From Kalaharituber pfeilii (lineage: Eukaryota > Ascomycota > Pezizomycetes > Pezizales > Pezizaceae): a stretch of 64,000 nt of DNA. The notes beneath the pieces were generated by a model. That model saw only the letters and a program-made list of their open reading frames with translations, ran no database searches and had not been told where the DNA came from. The translations under genes and the position numbers were made by a program. Of this stretch, positions 1 through 11,017 are shown one piece after another. Where the stretch lies: contig WHUZ01000006.1 of the NCBI GenBank assembly GCA_015179045.1, forward strand, positions 496,001 through 560,000, written 5' to 3'. The number at the start of each line of letters is the position of its first letter. The stretch's first letter is position 1.

Positions 1-381
1 GAGAGGTACAGCAATACCTTCAGGTTTTGGGTTACGTGAGGTCAGTAATATGTCAGATGCTATTCGAACTGTGTCCCGAAGTTTGGTTCTGGAGAAGGTA
101 AAATAGTGGTTGGAAAACTAGGAGTTTTTCGAGTTATTTTGCAATTCTTGTGCTGTATGTAAGCAGGTTGCGCAGTGAAATAGCTCTTGAGATTGTATGT
201 TGTCTAACTGAAGCTATTCCAGCCATGAATGTCAGGTAGAATGTTGGGTGTCATGAGCGGTGCAGGCCATGGTGGTATCAAGCTTCATAGTCCATTGTTA
301 ATGAGAGTCCCATGCTGACCTGTCAGGATGCCAATGAGGATGAATCAGTGATAGTGGCATTGACTTTTCAAGAAGATAAAA
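1..381. other. gene-free left edge
   Basis: No coding frame, RNA gene or repeat boundary that I can support. It ends at the TA target site of the foldback element. Confidence 0.6.
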
Positions 382-383
382 TA

Positions 384-1239
384 CTGTGGTTCACCACTTG
401 CCCGGACACCCCACTTTCCCGGACACATTCACCACCAAAACTGCGCAACTTTCGCACTCAATATCTCAACAACCACAACAGCATTTGTGAATGCACTTTG
501 TGTAGCTATTACACACAGTGTAATTCTTGCTATCTAGCACTTTTTCTTCATCAAAAATTGTGGTTGCAAAGGGATTATGGCTTGTCGAATTTTTGTTGGA
601 AGCCTTGGCATTTATTTGTATGGGATCTCCATACAAATGTCACCACCCCCGAATTCTGCATGCTACACCTGCAATCAAGTCATGAAAAAAACTCAGACAC
701 TCACATTCAATAGCATCACTCAGTCGGAAACTATGAACAACGTAGTTAGGTAATAACTGTAGTGGTTGTGAAATTATTCACAATATTCATATTTCCCATA
801 GAAACCATTTGTATGAGAACAACGCCCAAAAGTAGATAGTTGTACACCAACTCTACAATTCAACAAATGAAAGTAAACTAAATGCAGCACCTTACTATAC
901 CTCTTCAGGTGATTCTTGACATATACTATCATAGCTATTGTAATTAGCGTTGAAGAGTAGGACTACATTCGAGTCTGATGAACATTTTGTATGGAGATCC
1001 CATACAAATAAATGCCAAGCCTTCCAACGTAAATGCGACAAGTCATAATCCCTTTGCACCCCCAATTTTTGATGAAGAAAAGGTGCTAGATAGTAAGAAT
1101 TACACTTTGTCTAAGAGCTACACAAAGTGCATTCACAAATGCTGTTGTGGTTGTTGAGATATTGAGTGCGAAAGTTGCGCAGTTTTGGTGGTAAATGTGT
1201 CCGGGAAAGTGGGGTGTCCGGGAAAGTGGTGAACCACAG
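384..1239. mobile_element. Foldback/MITE-like element with ~256-bp terminal inverted repeats
   Basis: The left arm (384-639) and right arm (about 983-1239) are long, near-identical inverted copies. The element starts CTGTGGTTCACCACTT and ends with the inverse, flanked by TA at 382-383 and 1240-1241, as for Tc1/mariner/pogo-type insertions. Each terminus carries a tandem subrepeat built on CCACTT-CCCGGACA. Each arm ends internally in a near-palindrome around GTATGGGATCTCCATAC. The ~340-bp centre has no long reading frame, so the element is non-autonomous. Reading frames in the arms (312-713 and 1086-1361) are by-products of the inverted repeat. Pogo/Fot1 affiliation is inferred from the TA target and terminus style only. 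Confidence 0.85.
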
Positions 1240-1536
1240 TATACATAGAAAATAGTGACAAGGAATAACAATAATTGAGCATATGATACATGCAACATTT
1301 CCCATATCTCTGGCAGAACCAGGAGCTTCATATGTAGGAGATTATGCTGCTTGCCATTCATGCTTTAGCATGTCGATACAATACAGTGTAACCTGCCCTT
1401 ATGAGCTCACAGGCACGTAGGAGAGATGCAGACATTGTTGATTTTTGCGCTTGGTGTGAGGTGCACGTGAGGCAATATGAAGAGAGCAATAATTGGAGAC
1501 GAGGCAGTGTGAGAAGCAGCATTCAAAGCTTTCAAT

Positions 1537-1918
1537 TGGGCGGCAAAGGTTTGCGATCCTGGCGTCACAGAATAGGTAAAAGCGACGGTCCGGACTGCCG
1601 ATGGTGCGGGGAACGAGAAGAAACGACGAGCCACCTACTAGAGGAATGCCGGGTCTGGAAAGCAAGGATATGGCCGGGCGGAAGGGGGATATCACCAAAC
1701 CCCCGGAGGGGATCCACTACTGACTCTGATGGGACAGATGGAGTAGTAAGGTCAGCACAGCATTCGGGACGGAAGGACAAGGGCATTATTTTCTTTTCAT
1801 ATTGTCTTTTCATATTTCTTTCATAATCTTTATTCTCCTTAGATGTACCTAAAAAATCGCCATAGCCCATAGGGCGGCACGCGATCATTGATATTATAAA
1901 AAAAAAAAAAAAAAAAAA
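1537..1918 (+). mobile_element. 5'-truncated LINE (non-LTR retrotransposon) 3' end
   Basis: It encodes the C-terminal cysteine motif of LINE polyproteins, CRWCGEREETTSHLLEEC (C-x2-C-x8-H-x4-C), then a short 3' UTR, a hairpin (1856-1885), the sequence ATTGATATTAT and a poly(A) run to 1921. AAAGCTTTCAAT occurs at 1525-1536 and again at 1919-1930, a plausible 12-bp target-site duplication, although its first A residues are ambiguous next to the tail. A reading frame opens at 1401 in flanking DNA and runs into the element by chance. The length (~380 bp) indicates strong 5' truncation. A related C-terminal motif occurs on the minus strand near 17.4 kb. Confidence 0.75.
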
Positions 1919-1930
1919 AAAGCTTTCAAT

Positions 1931-4190
1931 GCGATTTCTAGATTTCAATTTATCCCTGCACTCCAGGCATGGGTTGTACCTAGGTACCCAAGTATGATAT
2001 TATGTAGTAGACTAACGGTCGTTAGCGACACTTATCCCGGCTTCCGTCCATCACTGCACTGTAGAACGTTCAATAGGTGTAGGTACCTAGCTTAGGCCTC
2101 CAATATATTTAGCTTATGAGAAAGTCATTATCTGAGACTGCAAAGATCCAACGCAACTAATCTAAATTTAGAAAAAGCTTATTGAAGCGGTGCCCATCAC
2201 GTGAGATTGTCGAAAACCGTTAACTCTCCTGGTAGATCAGGATAAATAAGTCACCGACGTGAAGGGATTTTTAACTTTCTGTTATCTATGTAAATAAGCA
2301 TAACAGTCACACTGCAGTCGGAGTCAACCGAGCCTTGGTTGCATTTATGCATGCTAACATCACTGTATCAAACAGGTTTGGAGCTTACATATCTTGTTTC
2401 TTAATTACTAGACCTGGGTACTTTTTTTGGGGGGTCACATAACTCCGCATACAGGCTACCAGCCTATGGTGGGGAGAGCTGGTGCCACAGATAAACTTTT
2501 GTTACATTATGTTATATGTTGGGATTCAATCATAGGTTGCTAAGCAGACGGGGATGGGTTGGAGACTACTGGTTGACGTTAATAATCTTGAGCAACACAT
2601 AACCAAGGTGAGTCAGCAGATGCAAATACTGATTAGCAGGTCCGAACAGTGATAATTACTTTTATCACAAGCTGTGGTACCTATAAGTTTAACTAATATC
2701 GTGTCTGGTTTCAATTGAGCATCTTCAGCCTTCAACCCACTCAAAAGGCCATTGCAGCATATATTCTCAATTGGGCACAATGGTAGAGACGTATTATGGG
2801 CATAGAAGGGTAATTGTTTTGTTTTAAAAGACAGGTGTGATTCTTAACTTTTAGGGACAGAACGAGACTGCCAGGGGCCTATACAAGTTAATGTTCTGTC
2901 TACTTGACTGAATTTCAGCCCAAATTCAATAGTATCCTTCTGTACTGAGCTCGTGCCCACTTCTATGCTTGGATTCTGGATGATTGATAGTTGAGCGGCA
3001 TTTATGAAAAGTTCTAAGTACCTCTAGCGTAAGTGATTGTCCTTGCTGCCTAAAACTGCTTGGTTTGTGCTGGGGATGATGCTACATTTTGTATGGGTTC
3101 TTTCATGTCTTCTGTCCATTAATTATAGATCCGGCTTGTGAACAATAAAAGACGTAAAGGTGCATATTCGTTGGCAGAGCCATTCGCCATGTGGGCCTGT
3201 TCTTGATGTGGGCCATTCGACACAAGAACATGCAACCAAAAAAGGGCTTTATCACAATGAAGCAGGTCAGAATTTTGCTGTGAATGGCCCGCAACAGCTA
3301 TACGTGAATATTGACATCAATTATGAATACTACTATTTGGTATACAGCTATAGATGATACCGTTACCAGTATTGAAGGCTGGAATGAGACTAGTTGATTG
3401 CCTGTATGATCTCATAACAGGTTCAGCTTTCAAATGAACGTTCACAGGGTGCATTGGTCTTGAATAGCCTTGGGGGCGAGGCTTTACAAAACCGAAGCCT
3501 CCGAAAATGCATCACTGGCGAGCCATTTTCATTCACCGACAACCTTTTTCCTAGGACAAGCGCTTGAAAGCCCCCAGCTTCCAGACGCTTCCCCCAGACG
3601 AAAATTATATCAAAGCGAAGCTCAGGACTGCCTGAGTAGGAATATTGACTTGAATCTACTGATTTTGAACATCTAAGATCCGATTTTACTCAGAAAGGAG
3701 TTTTCGAACTTCTGAAGAGTTTTGCTAGTGAAAAACATTACGATCCAAGGGCAGCACCTCAGTAGAGCTAGCACTGGGGAGCAGAAGCACTAGCCTGCAG
3801 GGTGGTTTCAGGGCGAGAACAATACCACTTTGGGAACCTGGCAACCGGAAAATTGACTGATCATCTACTGATCATTGCCATGAGCAACCCGCGAATAAAA
3901 CCAATTAGGATATGAGGCACAGGCAAGACGTGCCAGACTGTTAAGAGGCAGGCAGGGCCAGGAGGTACGGGACAGGACAAAAATAAGAAGTCAGGATGAA
4001 CAAAGAAGTACGGGGGGTGGAGCAGGTAAGGGCAAAGAAATAGGGATATTCAGACCATATACCCCTGAATAGTGGGGTAAAAAGAGCACGGTTATATATG
4101 GGACAGACAAGTCACGCATTGGGAAATGGAGAATTTTTTTCAGAGAAGGGGAGTCAAGGGGGAGATGGGTGAAGAGAAAATACTAGAAGA
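1931..4190. other. gene-free stretch, 2.3 kb
   Basis: Only short reading frames (65-70 codons around 3.1-3.7 kb) without family resemblance or intron signals. No repeat boundary was resolved. I see no supported feature. Confidence 0.5.
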
Positions 4191-4199
4191 AATGCTGAT

Positions 4200-4940
4200 G
4201 GAGGCGGCGGAGAGGTCAGATGCCTATGAGAATGAAAGGCAGCCAAGCGGGAGATCATGGTACTGATGGACCTTCAGAGGAAGGTGGAAGCGGACATGAA
4301 AAAGAAGGGTGTGGAAGAGAAGAGCTTTGATGGGGAGGGATTGCAGGAATTATCATCACGGGCAGAGCTGCAGGAGATTCTGGTGGGGGATTTTATTAGG
4401 TAGGAGTACATAAGGGAGGAGATGGATGAAGCGTTGGCACAAAGAGACATGGAGATAGAAAAGAGGTAGGCAGATTTGGGGGATGAAGAGCTGGATATGA
4501 TTACGTTGAGGAACAAGAAGACAGGGGTAGAGGCGCACAAGGTGTTCAGAACGCTGAAGGCCGAGGGAGGAAAGTGGAGCCTAAGGAGAGGGGAGCAAGT
4601 GTCACTGTCAATGGGCAAGGGTTCGAAGAAGAGGTTGATGATGCCGATGCTATGGGATTCGGAGGATGAAGGGAAGAGGCCCATATACTAGCTAGGACTG
4701 GTGAGAAACCTTTTTGAGACACCAGCGCCAGAGAGGAAAGGGGCGATAAGATTGTTAATAAAGGGGAGCACCCAGCTGGGAACAGGGCCGAGAAGGGAGA
4801 TTCCAGATTCGCAGTTGGAAGGCAACACACCAGCATCACAGGCAGTGGTAGCACTGGTCACGGTGGCCCTAGTGGCCCCAGCGGTCCTGGTTGTACAAGT
4901 ACCGGACTCGCAGCTATAGGAGGAGCTGGAGAGAAATCAC
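4200..4940 (+). pseudogene. Decayed coding sequence with TAG stops, family unknown
   Basis: One plus-strand frame gives protein-like, charged, helix-prone sequence (for example LMDLQRKVEADMKKKGVEEK and GDEELDMITLRNKKTGVEAH), interrupted by TAG stops near 4402, 4468 and 4689. A second frame takes over after about 4700, giving a Gly/Pro/Ser-rich segment. The stops are TAG where a CAG (Gln) codon would fit, the C-to-T pattern left by repeat-induced point mutation. I do not recognise the family. It could be a gag-like or LINE ORF1-like protein of a dead retroelement, since it sits just left of a solo-LTR-like repeat. Confidence 0.4.
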
Positions 4941-5154
4941 TAAGGTATATCTTGAACTGCTTGCAGCACTAGCTAATAGATTTGAGCTATTAGAAACTCT
5001 CATATATATTTTATGTATAAAGCATTTCAAGAATACTAACTAGCTCTCTATATAACTCTATAGTACTTGCAACTATGGTACTCATTACTGCTATTACTTG
5101 TCTTATCATATATTATCATTTGTATCTAATATATATATAAATATGCTCACTTTC

Positions 5155-5362
5155 TGTTACGGGTTCACCGCGATTGTAGCGGCCGGTGGAGCGCGCGAAA
5201 AGTGCGAAAAATGCATAAAAAATGCGACGTAGGCGACATGCGACAGCGCAGTCGCATAAATGAGTACTATATGAGCTACGCAGAGGACTAGCGAGTATCG
5301 CTAGTCAAGTGTCTTTTTGGCCTGGCGGACGGTAACCCCCTGCGTTTACCACCTCCGTTACA
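5155..5362 (+). repeat. Solo-LTR-like repeat, copy 1
   Basis: A 208-bp sequence bounded by TGTTACGG and CCGTTACA (TG..CA ends, 8-bp inverted termini). It shares with the inverted copy at 11018-11177 the starting block TGTTACGGGTTCACCGC and an internal block around CGCATAAATGAG, GAGCTACGCAGAGGACTAGC and GGTAAC. The flanks read CTCAC on both sides, but four extra bases (TTTC) separate the left one from the terminus, so the duplication is uncertain here. Termini and size fit the LTR of a Ty3/gypsy- or copia-type element. It is GC-rich compared with the AT-rich surroundings. Confidence 0.6.
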
Positions 5363-5856
5363 CTCACTATATCCTGTATATTTCTTTACTTAAGTAGCTA
5401 TATAATATCTAAGTCTATTAGTCAGTACTGCCAGCAGTTCAGATATTATATATTTCTATTTTTTATAGCTTTAGAGAGTCTTCACACAATACTGTTATAC
5501 TGTATAATAGCTCAGTACTCATGTGCATATGCAGAAGTGAAGGTGTATTCTTCAATATAACAGTGCAATTCTCTACATAATAGCTTGAGCACCACCAAAC
5601 ATCCTATACTTCATGGGAATAGGTAGTAGAATATACAGTGAGGTCAATAAGATCTCAGGGTAGAATCATTAACACATAGTGACTCAAAACATGTCCAGCA
5701 TAGGATTTTGTATGTAGCAAATAAGTCATCACTTATATGCTACAAATAAGCCTAGGAAATATGCAGAGGATAATTTAACATATTCTCCCATGCTCTGGCT
5801 TCAATTTGAGCCCACTTGAAAGCCATTTGCACTCATAGTGATTTTTTGTTGTGGTA
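5363..5856. other. AT-rich gene-free stretch
   Basis: Very AT-rich, with many TATA/TAGTA runs and no coding frame. It resembles the AT-rich DNA flanking the other solo LTR at 10.6-11.0 kb and is probably decayed repeat sequence. Confidence 0.4.
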
Positions 5857-6448
5857 TCTAGAAAAGTGTGCAATATCCCGGTGGTGCGCAATATCCCGGT
5901 AGCGTGCATTACCGAGGCAGAATACATTGCTGCATCAGAAGCAGTCAAGGATACTGCATGGATTCGACAATCGATACCACTACTGTATATCCGGGATCGG
6001 ATAAAACGGCAATTACTGACAGTGCGCAAAGTCCCAGGGAAGGACAATCTCGCTGATCCATTGACGAAGCTAATCCCTCAGAATCCAATGAAGGAATGGA
6101 AGGACAGGACAGGCTGCAGATGTCAATTGGAAGGAATGGTTGCATGACCTAGAGTACAGTAATGAGGATTTAGAATTGCTAGACTGGGTGTTCGATGCTG
6201 GGGAGGGTGTAAGAATGTAACTTCTCACCTCCGGTCAATGAGCTAAACCTCATAGGGTCAAAAGTCAACTTTCCTTGTAGGGCTAAAATTCAAGTTACCA
6301 AAAAGAAACGGATGCCAAAGGGGCGAGGAGATAAAAGGGTTTGTATTCCGCCGGAGAGTGTAGATAGCAGTAGAAGTAGACAGTAGAGCTCCCGAAGCTA
6401 ATCGAGTGAGCACAATAAACTCTCTTCTCTCCATAAAAAACTTTAAAA
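5857..6448 (+). mobile_element. Copia RNase H relic plus start of its 3' LTR
   Basis: The plus frame contains the Ty1/copia RNase H signature EAEYIAASEAVKDTAWIRQ, then after an internal deletion YIRDRIKRQ and KVPGKDNLADPLTKLIP, the usual end of a Copia polyprotein. Just before EAEY an 18-bp unit (GTGCGCAATATCCCGGTG type, 5866-5901) is tandemly duplicated and replaces the expected residues. A purine tract, GGGGAGGG, precedes TGTAAGAATGTAACTT at 6208, the likely 3' LTR start, and ATAAAAGG at 6331 could be its TATA element. The LTR end is not resolved. The sequence differs clearly from the Copia element at 20-24.7 kb, so it is a separate family. Confidence 0.65.
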
Positions 6449-6479
6449 TGGTATATCCGCATGTGCCTTCCAGTCCTTG

Positions 6480-7300
6480 ACTGCATGGAACTGGATCCTG
6501 TTGGCCATCACTGTTCTCTCCCCGTCTGTCGACGTTCCTCTCCCTCTTCCCATGACTGTTGATCGTGGGCGTCGGTAGGTCCGTGTGCCGTGTGGCGAGG
6601 TGGTATGTGCCGGTGGGTCTGTGTTCCGTGTGGCGAAGTGATATTGTTGTGTGGCTGTGTCCGGGTCGTCGTTTCGGCCCGGTGTCCGGGGTGTGATGAT
6701 GAGACCGTGTGATTGGCCGGCCGCTGCAGGTCGTTGGCTGAGTCCTATTGGTCCGATCCTCAGGGATTTTCGCCTCCTTAGGCCGGAGCGTCGTATAGGA
6801 TCGGTGTGATCCCGTTGGTCCATGTTGGAGTGTGCTGTTGGTCAATTGAGTGTGCTGCTGAGGTGAATTGAGGTGAATTGGGTGAGGTGGGCGCCGTAAG
6901 TTGGGTGAGGTGGGAAAGCGCTGTTTTTCCGTCCGTCCGTCGCTGTCTGTGTCGTCCCCCTAGTTCGAGCGTCACCCCCCAAGGCCGAACTTTTCTTTAC
7001 TATTTGATATATACCCCTAAGAGCATGTCTATTTACATGCCTTAAGAGGCGAGGGGATTCTGCTGGTGCTTTTCCGCTCCTTGATGCCATGTCAGGATGT
7101 CGAGATAAGCCCTCGGTCACGTGATCGTAGTCGTGGCCCGAGGAGGCTGTGGAGGCATGTGTTCGGATGTATCGCAGAGTGGAGGACTCTGTACTACTGT
7201 ATTGAGTACAGCATCCTGGGGCCGTGTTCTGCGGCTGGAGGCTGGAGCATGTCTAGCTGACTAAACAAATCCAGTGTTGAAACGGATCATCCCTCACATC
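6480..7300. other. GT-rich stretch without a supported gene
   Basis: Skewed base composition (GT-rich on the plus strand) leaves a 195-codon minus-strand frame rich in Thr, Arg, His and Pro. It has no recognisable domain and overlaps the Copia LTR, so I do not call it a gene. Short GAGGTGAATTG repeats occur at 6857-6881. Confidence 0.4.
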
Positions 7301-7304
7301 TCTG

Positions 7305-7375
7305 TTTTTTTTTTTTTTTTTTTTGTTTTTTTTTTCATATCATTACTCGCATACCGCTATGGCGAATCCCTGTTG
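7305..7375 (-). mobile_element. LINE 3' tail fragment
   Basis: A long T run followed by CATATCATTACTCGCATACC is the reverse complement of the LINE 3' end: the GCATGCGAGTAATGATAT motif followed by poly(A). The central CCC-GGG stem is missing in this copy. How far the element extends beyond 7375 could not be determined. Confidence 0.6.
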
Positions 7376-7379
7376 TTGT

Positions 7380-8021
7380 AAACGTCTATGTAGATCATGT
7401 TTAACGCGCTTGTTGCCTATGTCTATTGTCAGTTCTGCGCTTACATCTATATTTGGTTTATTTGGATCTTTACTCATGTAGATAAGTATGCGATTCTTGC
7501 AACTCTTCACTGAATAGACTCAACGGTATCGACCTCAGATTCCTTCGCCTGAATACATATCGCCCTCAACTGCGTGAACTCCGTAGGACATATACGTGAT
7601 ATCCAGGGCCCGGTTCAGCTCATGACACATATCCTGAAGCTTTGATTTACCTGCAGCAAGTGGCGCGACGGAATTGGATAACAGATCGTCCATCTGCAGC
7701 ATAGCTACCCGCCCCCACCCAAAGCATGGATTTTTCCTTTCCGCTCGTAAATAACATCTGCTAAATCTGCAAAGACAGCCTTGTGTGTCAGGCGGCTGGG
7801 TTCGCAGGAGAGTGTAGTTAGGGATCATGAATTCAATTTATATATAAGATGCTCCTCAACCCTTCCCCGATGGTTTCCATCAATCGACAATTCCATCAGC
7901 AAAGAATTGTATTCTTCCAGTAATCGGCTGCCCGTAAGCTGTCCGGCTCTATTAATCCTGTGGATTTGCAGAATCGATTATTTTGGAATAGGCTCCCATT
8001 TCACTAGACCCGATTGACGAC
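7380..8021. other. upstream region of the bestrophin-like gene
   Basis: No supported gene. A minus-strand frame of 97 codons (7535-7828) matches no family I know. The 3' part is presumably promoter and 5' UTR of the gene starting at 8022. Confidence 0.4.
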
Positions 8022-9648
8022 ATGTCTCCCACTATAACTCCTCGAACCTCCCCGGCGGAGACGCAGGTGGGAATTGTTACCCCTAGCAATGAAGTCGAAC
8101 CAAAGGGCGATCATGTTTTTTTGGATTTTGGGCCAGTGGAAACGATTAAGCCAAGGACCAGGACTGGTGTAACTATCGATGATTACTTTGTAAGGCTTCC
8201 ATGGTCCATACTCGGAGCCTGAGCTAACTGCCAATTCAAGGCCGGTCCCTGTGATCCAACAAGACATTCAACGCTTCCATGGTTCTTGAGGCTTCATGGG
8301 AGTATTTTACCAAAGATGATAATCCCCCTTTGCTGCATCGGAGGGTGGTCAACGGCAATTACTTGCATTAGCAAGTATGTTCATGATTGTATGTTGTCTT
8401 GAAAGCTGGCTCTATAGGCCATAGAAATACTAACGAGGTCTAAATTAGTGAGCGTCGACTCTGTGCTCCTTACAGTATTGGGTTTCGTGGTCGGTTTGAG
8501 TTTAAGCTTTGGCAGTTCCACGGCGTATGAGCGATATGCTGAGGGGAGAAGGTTTGTACAGGTGTACCATAACTTGAGTGAACTAAGCTAATTTCGCGGT
8601 AACAGATTTTGGGCACAGATGATTCTCTATTCTCGAAATCTTGGGCGTAGCATTTGGCTCCATGTAAATGAACGTACGGGTGAACAGGGCAAAGAGGATG
8701 TCATCAACAAGCTGTGAGTCACTGCATTCCCCGTTTCAGAACTATGTAGAGAGCATCAATTAACTTAAAATCAGTTCTGCCGTCAATCTTATTATCGCAT
8801 ATGCCCAAGCGGTGAAGCATAAGCTCCGCTACGAGCCAGAATACGACTATGCCGACTTGAAGCCCTATATTGACCACCTTGATACCTACGCCAAAGATGC
8901 CCATAACGGAGATGTTCCTGCTAGGATGCACATTGATGTCGCCAAGAAAGGGTTCGACACTTGGGCTAAGTATCTCGGTGTCCCCTTCTTCGAGACAAAT
9001 CCGAAACAAGCCCTCAAGCCATGCGCAAAGGCAGGAATACACCATGGAAACCTCCCACTGGAAATTATGAACTATATCTCCAGTTATACTTATGCGGTGA
9101 TCGAGAATGGAACCATGCCGGCGTCTGTCATCCAGTGTCAAGTTTACAGCTGCTTGACCGGTATGCTGGAATCCTTCGGAGGATGTGAAAGGGTTCTTCA
9201 GACACCGTTACCAATTGCTTACAACATTGCAATTTCTCAAATCACATGGCTTTACGTTATGGCTCTTCCATTCCAGCTTTTTCCTCGTCTGGGGTGGGTT
9301 ACCATTCCTGGTACCATTGTTGCCGCTTACATTATTTTGGGTATTGCTGCCATTGGTCGGGAAATTGAGAACCCCTTCGGCTTGGATGTGAACGACCTCG
9401 ATATGGATGGTTATGTTAGTGAATTAGCTAACGACCTCATTATCATGACTTCACGACCTCCAACCAACCCCGTGGAAATGTTTGCCCGGGCTAGGAATAT
9501 GCCTTTATACCCTTACAGCATCGATGGATGCTCATATTGGAAAGAAAGGCCATTGGAGGCAATCCGAAATGCGGCTAGGGGACGAGTTGAGCGTCAACAT
9601 GTTTCCATAAACATGAAGAATGCCGATCAGCAACGGGTGGAATCCTGA
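8022..9648 (+). CDS. Bestrophin-like (UPF0187/RFP-TM) anion channel, 5 exons
   Basis: Predicted exons are 8022-8189, 8241-8388, 8449-8551, 8606-8713 and 8775-9648, giving 466 residues. Introns are 51-61 bp with GT..AG ends; intron 1 contains CTAAC before its acceptor. Joining them restores the family's conserved line: FLRLHGSILPKMIIP, then CISKYVHDLSVDSVLLTVLG, then GSSTAYERYAEGRRFWAQMI and AVKHKLRYEPEYDY. The long last exon holds the GREIENPFGLDVNDLDMD motif typical of bestrophin/YneE channels. Hydrophobic segments lie around ISQITWLYVMALPFQLFP and TIVAAYIILGIAAIG. Family members are membrane anion channels; substrate and membrane location here are unknown. The gene looks intact. Confidence 0.88.
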
Positions 9649-10451
9649 GGCTCCGGCAAGACGATGTTATAATCTGTGGTGGGTTGATCTTTAGAAATAA
9701 GAGTGGAATAGAATTCCTTTTCGCTGTTTACTGCATCGGCGTCTGCCTCTGCATCTCGATCACCAGGATTTGGAGGGTTTTCTTTTTTTTGATCTGATTT
9801 TTCTACTATATTGATCTTTATCTGCTGTTAATTATCTTTTAGTGTTCTCGATTCCTAGTGTTTGCAGGGCAAGAGATGGGAATCGAGTCTGGACTATTGT
9901 GGTCATGGGATAATGAATATGAGATCAAAATGGGCTTGGTTCATGCTTGGAATGGCTAGGTATAGATATGTATTGTAATACTACGATAGCCATGAAAAGA
10001 ATTTAGGGGCTAATGTATACATCTTGTTAGGTGTCCTGAGGGAGTACGAATATATGTATAAGAAGTCAATAGGAGATGAAATATTGCGAGGCGACAGGGA
10101 GATATATTATGGGGTCTGTTATTTCAACCAGTGGCCCGGAATAAGATCATGTAATAGAGAATATGCCGGATCACACTGCAGTAACTGCATTCAGCCATAC
10201 TCTAGCTGCCGTAGCCTGCTTCTTGCTTTGTCATCCGCCTTGAGAGTTTGATATGCCAAGTTGGCAAAGAACGAGGTTTTGCACGAGGACGGTAACACCT
10301 CCACCAGTCACAAATTACGCCATATTCATGTATATTTACGAATCAGGATTAATTAGTTTAGTGGTTAATGGTTTCATTGTGAATTGGTTCTTACCCATAT
10401 ATTAGAATACAGTTTTTAGCGTCAACCTCATCCAAATTCCCGACCTCTACT
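9649..10451. other. downstream/intergenic, no gene seen
   Basis: T-rich 3' flank of the channel gene, then ordinary intergenic DNA. A 75-codon frame at 10024-10251 has no recognisable features. Confidence 0.5.
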
Positions 10452-10462
10452 TACTGTCGCTT

Positions 10463-10549
10463 ACCTATTAGTGACCGAGCACCTATTAGTGACCGAGCAC
10501 CTATTAGTGACCGAGCACCTATTAGTGACCGAGCACCTATTAGTGACAG
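10463..10549. repeat. 18-bp minisatellite, about 4.8 units
   Basis: Unit ACCTATTAGTGACCGAGC is repeated head to tail with almost no variation. It is directly preceded by TA-CTGTCGCTTACC (10452-10466), which resembles the TA-CTGTGGTTCACC terminus of the foldback element at 384. The array may therefore be the subterminal repeat of one end of a TA-targeting DNA transposon. No matching inverted end was found downstream. Confidence 0.85.
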
Positions 10550-11017
10550 ATCTCTTAAAAGTGTTGAAAGTGCTAAAACTGCCAATATATTCTACTGTAT
10601 ATAAAATATACTCTTTTACAATCAATATAAGTAGCATTTCCATACTCTTGATATAATCAATAGTGTTTTATATAGCAAACATGTACTAGAGTAGTTAGTA
10701 TATAATGAACCAATTCTTTAACTACTATATTCTAAGTGTCCTACATATCTAAATACTTTAATATTCCAGTATTATAAGCATTCTGAGTGTCTCTACCATT
10801 TTCAGTATTATAGCTGTTCTTAATCTTCTTACATAATTCCTCTCAAAATACTGCTCTAATACTATTGCTAGATATTGAACATTCTGATAGATGCTCTTCT
10901 AGCTGGACAGTGTAATACTTATGAGGCTACTATAGGATAGTAAGCATTCAGACATACTCCTGCGTACTATATTACAATAAGAGATACTAAATATTTATTA
11001 GTATTGCTATCTATATC
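10550..11017. other. AT-rich gene-free stretch
   Basis: Very AT-rich with stop codons in every frame. Probably decayed repeat DNA. No boundary was resolved except the solo LTR at its right edge. Confidence 0.4.

Noticed and set aside
4274..4854. Long Ser/Leu-rich minus-strand frames
   Set aside because: Antisense shadows of the purine-rich decayed plus-strand coding sequence.
6258..6845. 195-codon minus-strand reading frame
   Set aside because: Thr/Arg/His-rich low-complexity translation with no domain; overlaps the Copia LTR and reflects GT-skewed composition.
7535..7828. 97-codon minus-strand frame before the bestrophin-like gene
   Set aside because: Some regular-looking sequence, but no family recognised, and it occupies the likely promoter.
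10463..10549. Possible CRISPR-like array
   Set aside because: Units are contiguous with no spacers, and the genome is fungal; it is a minisatellite.
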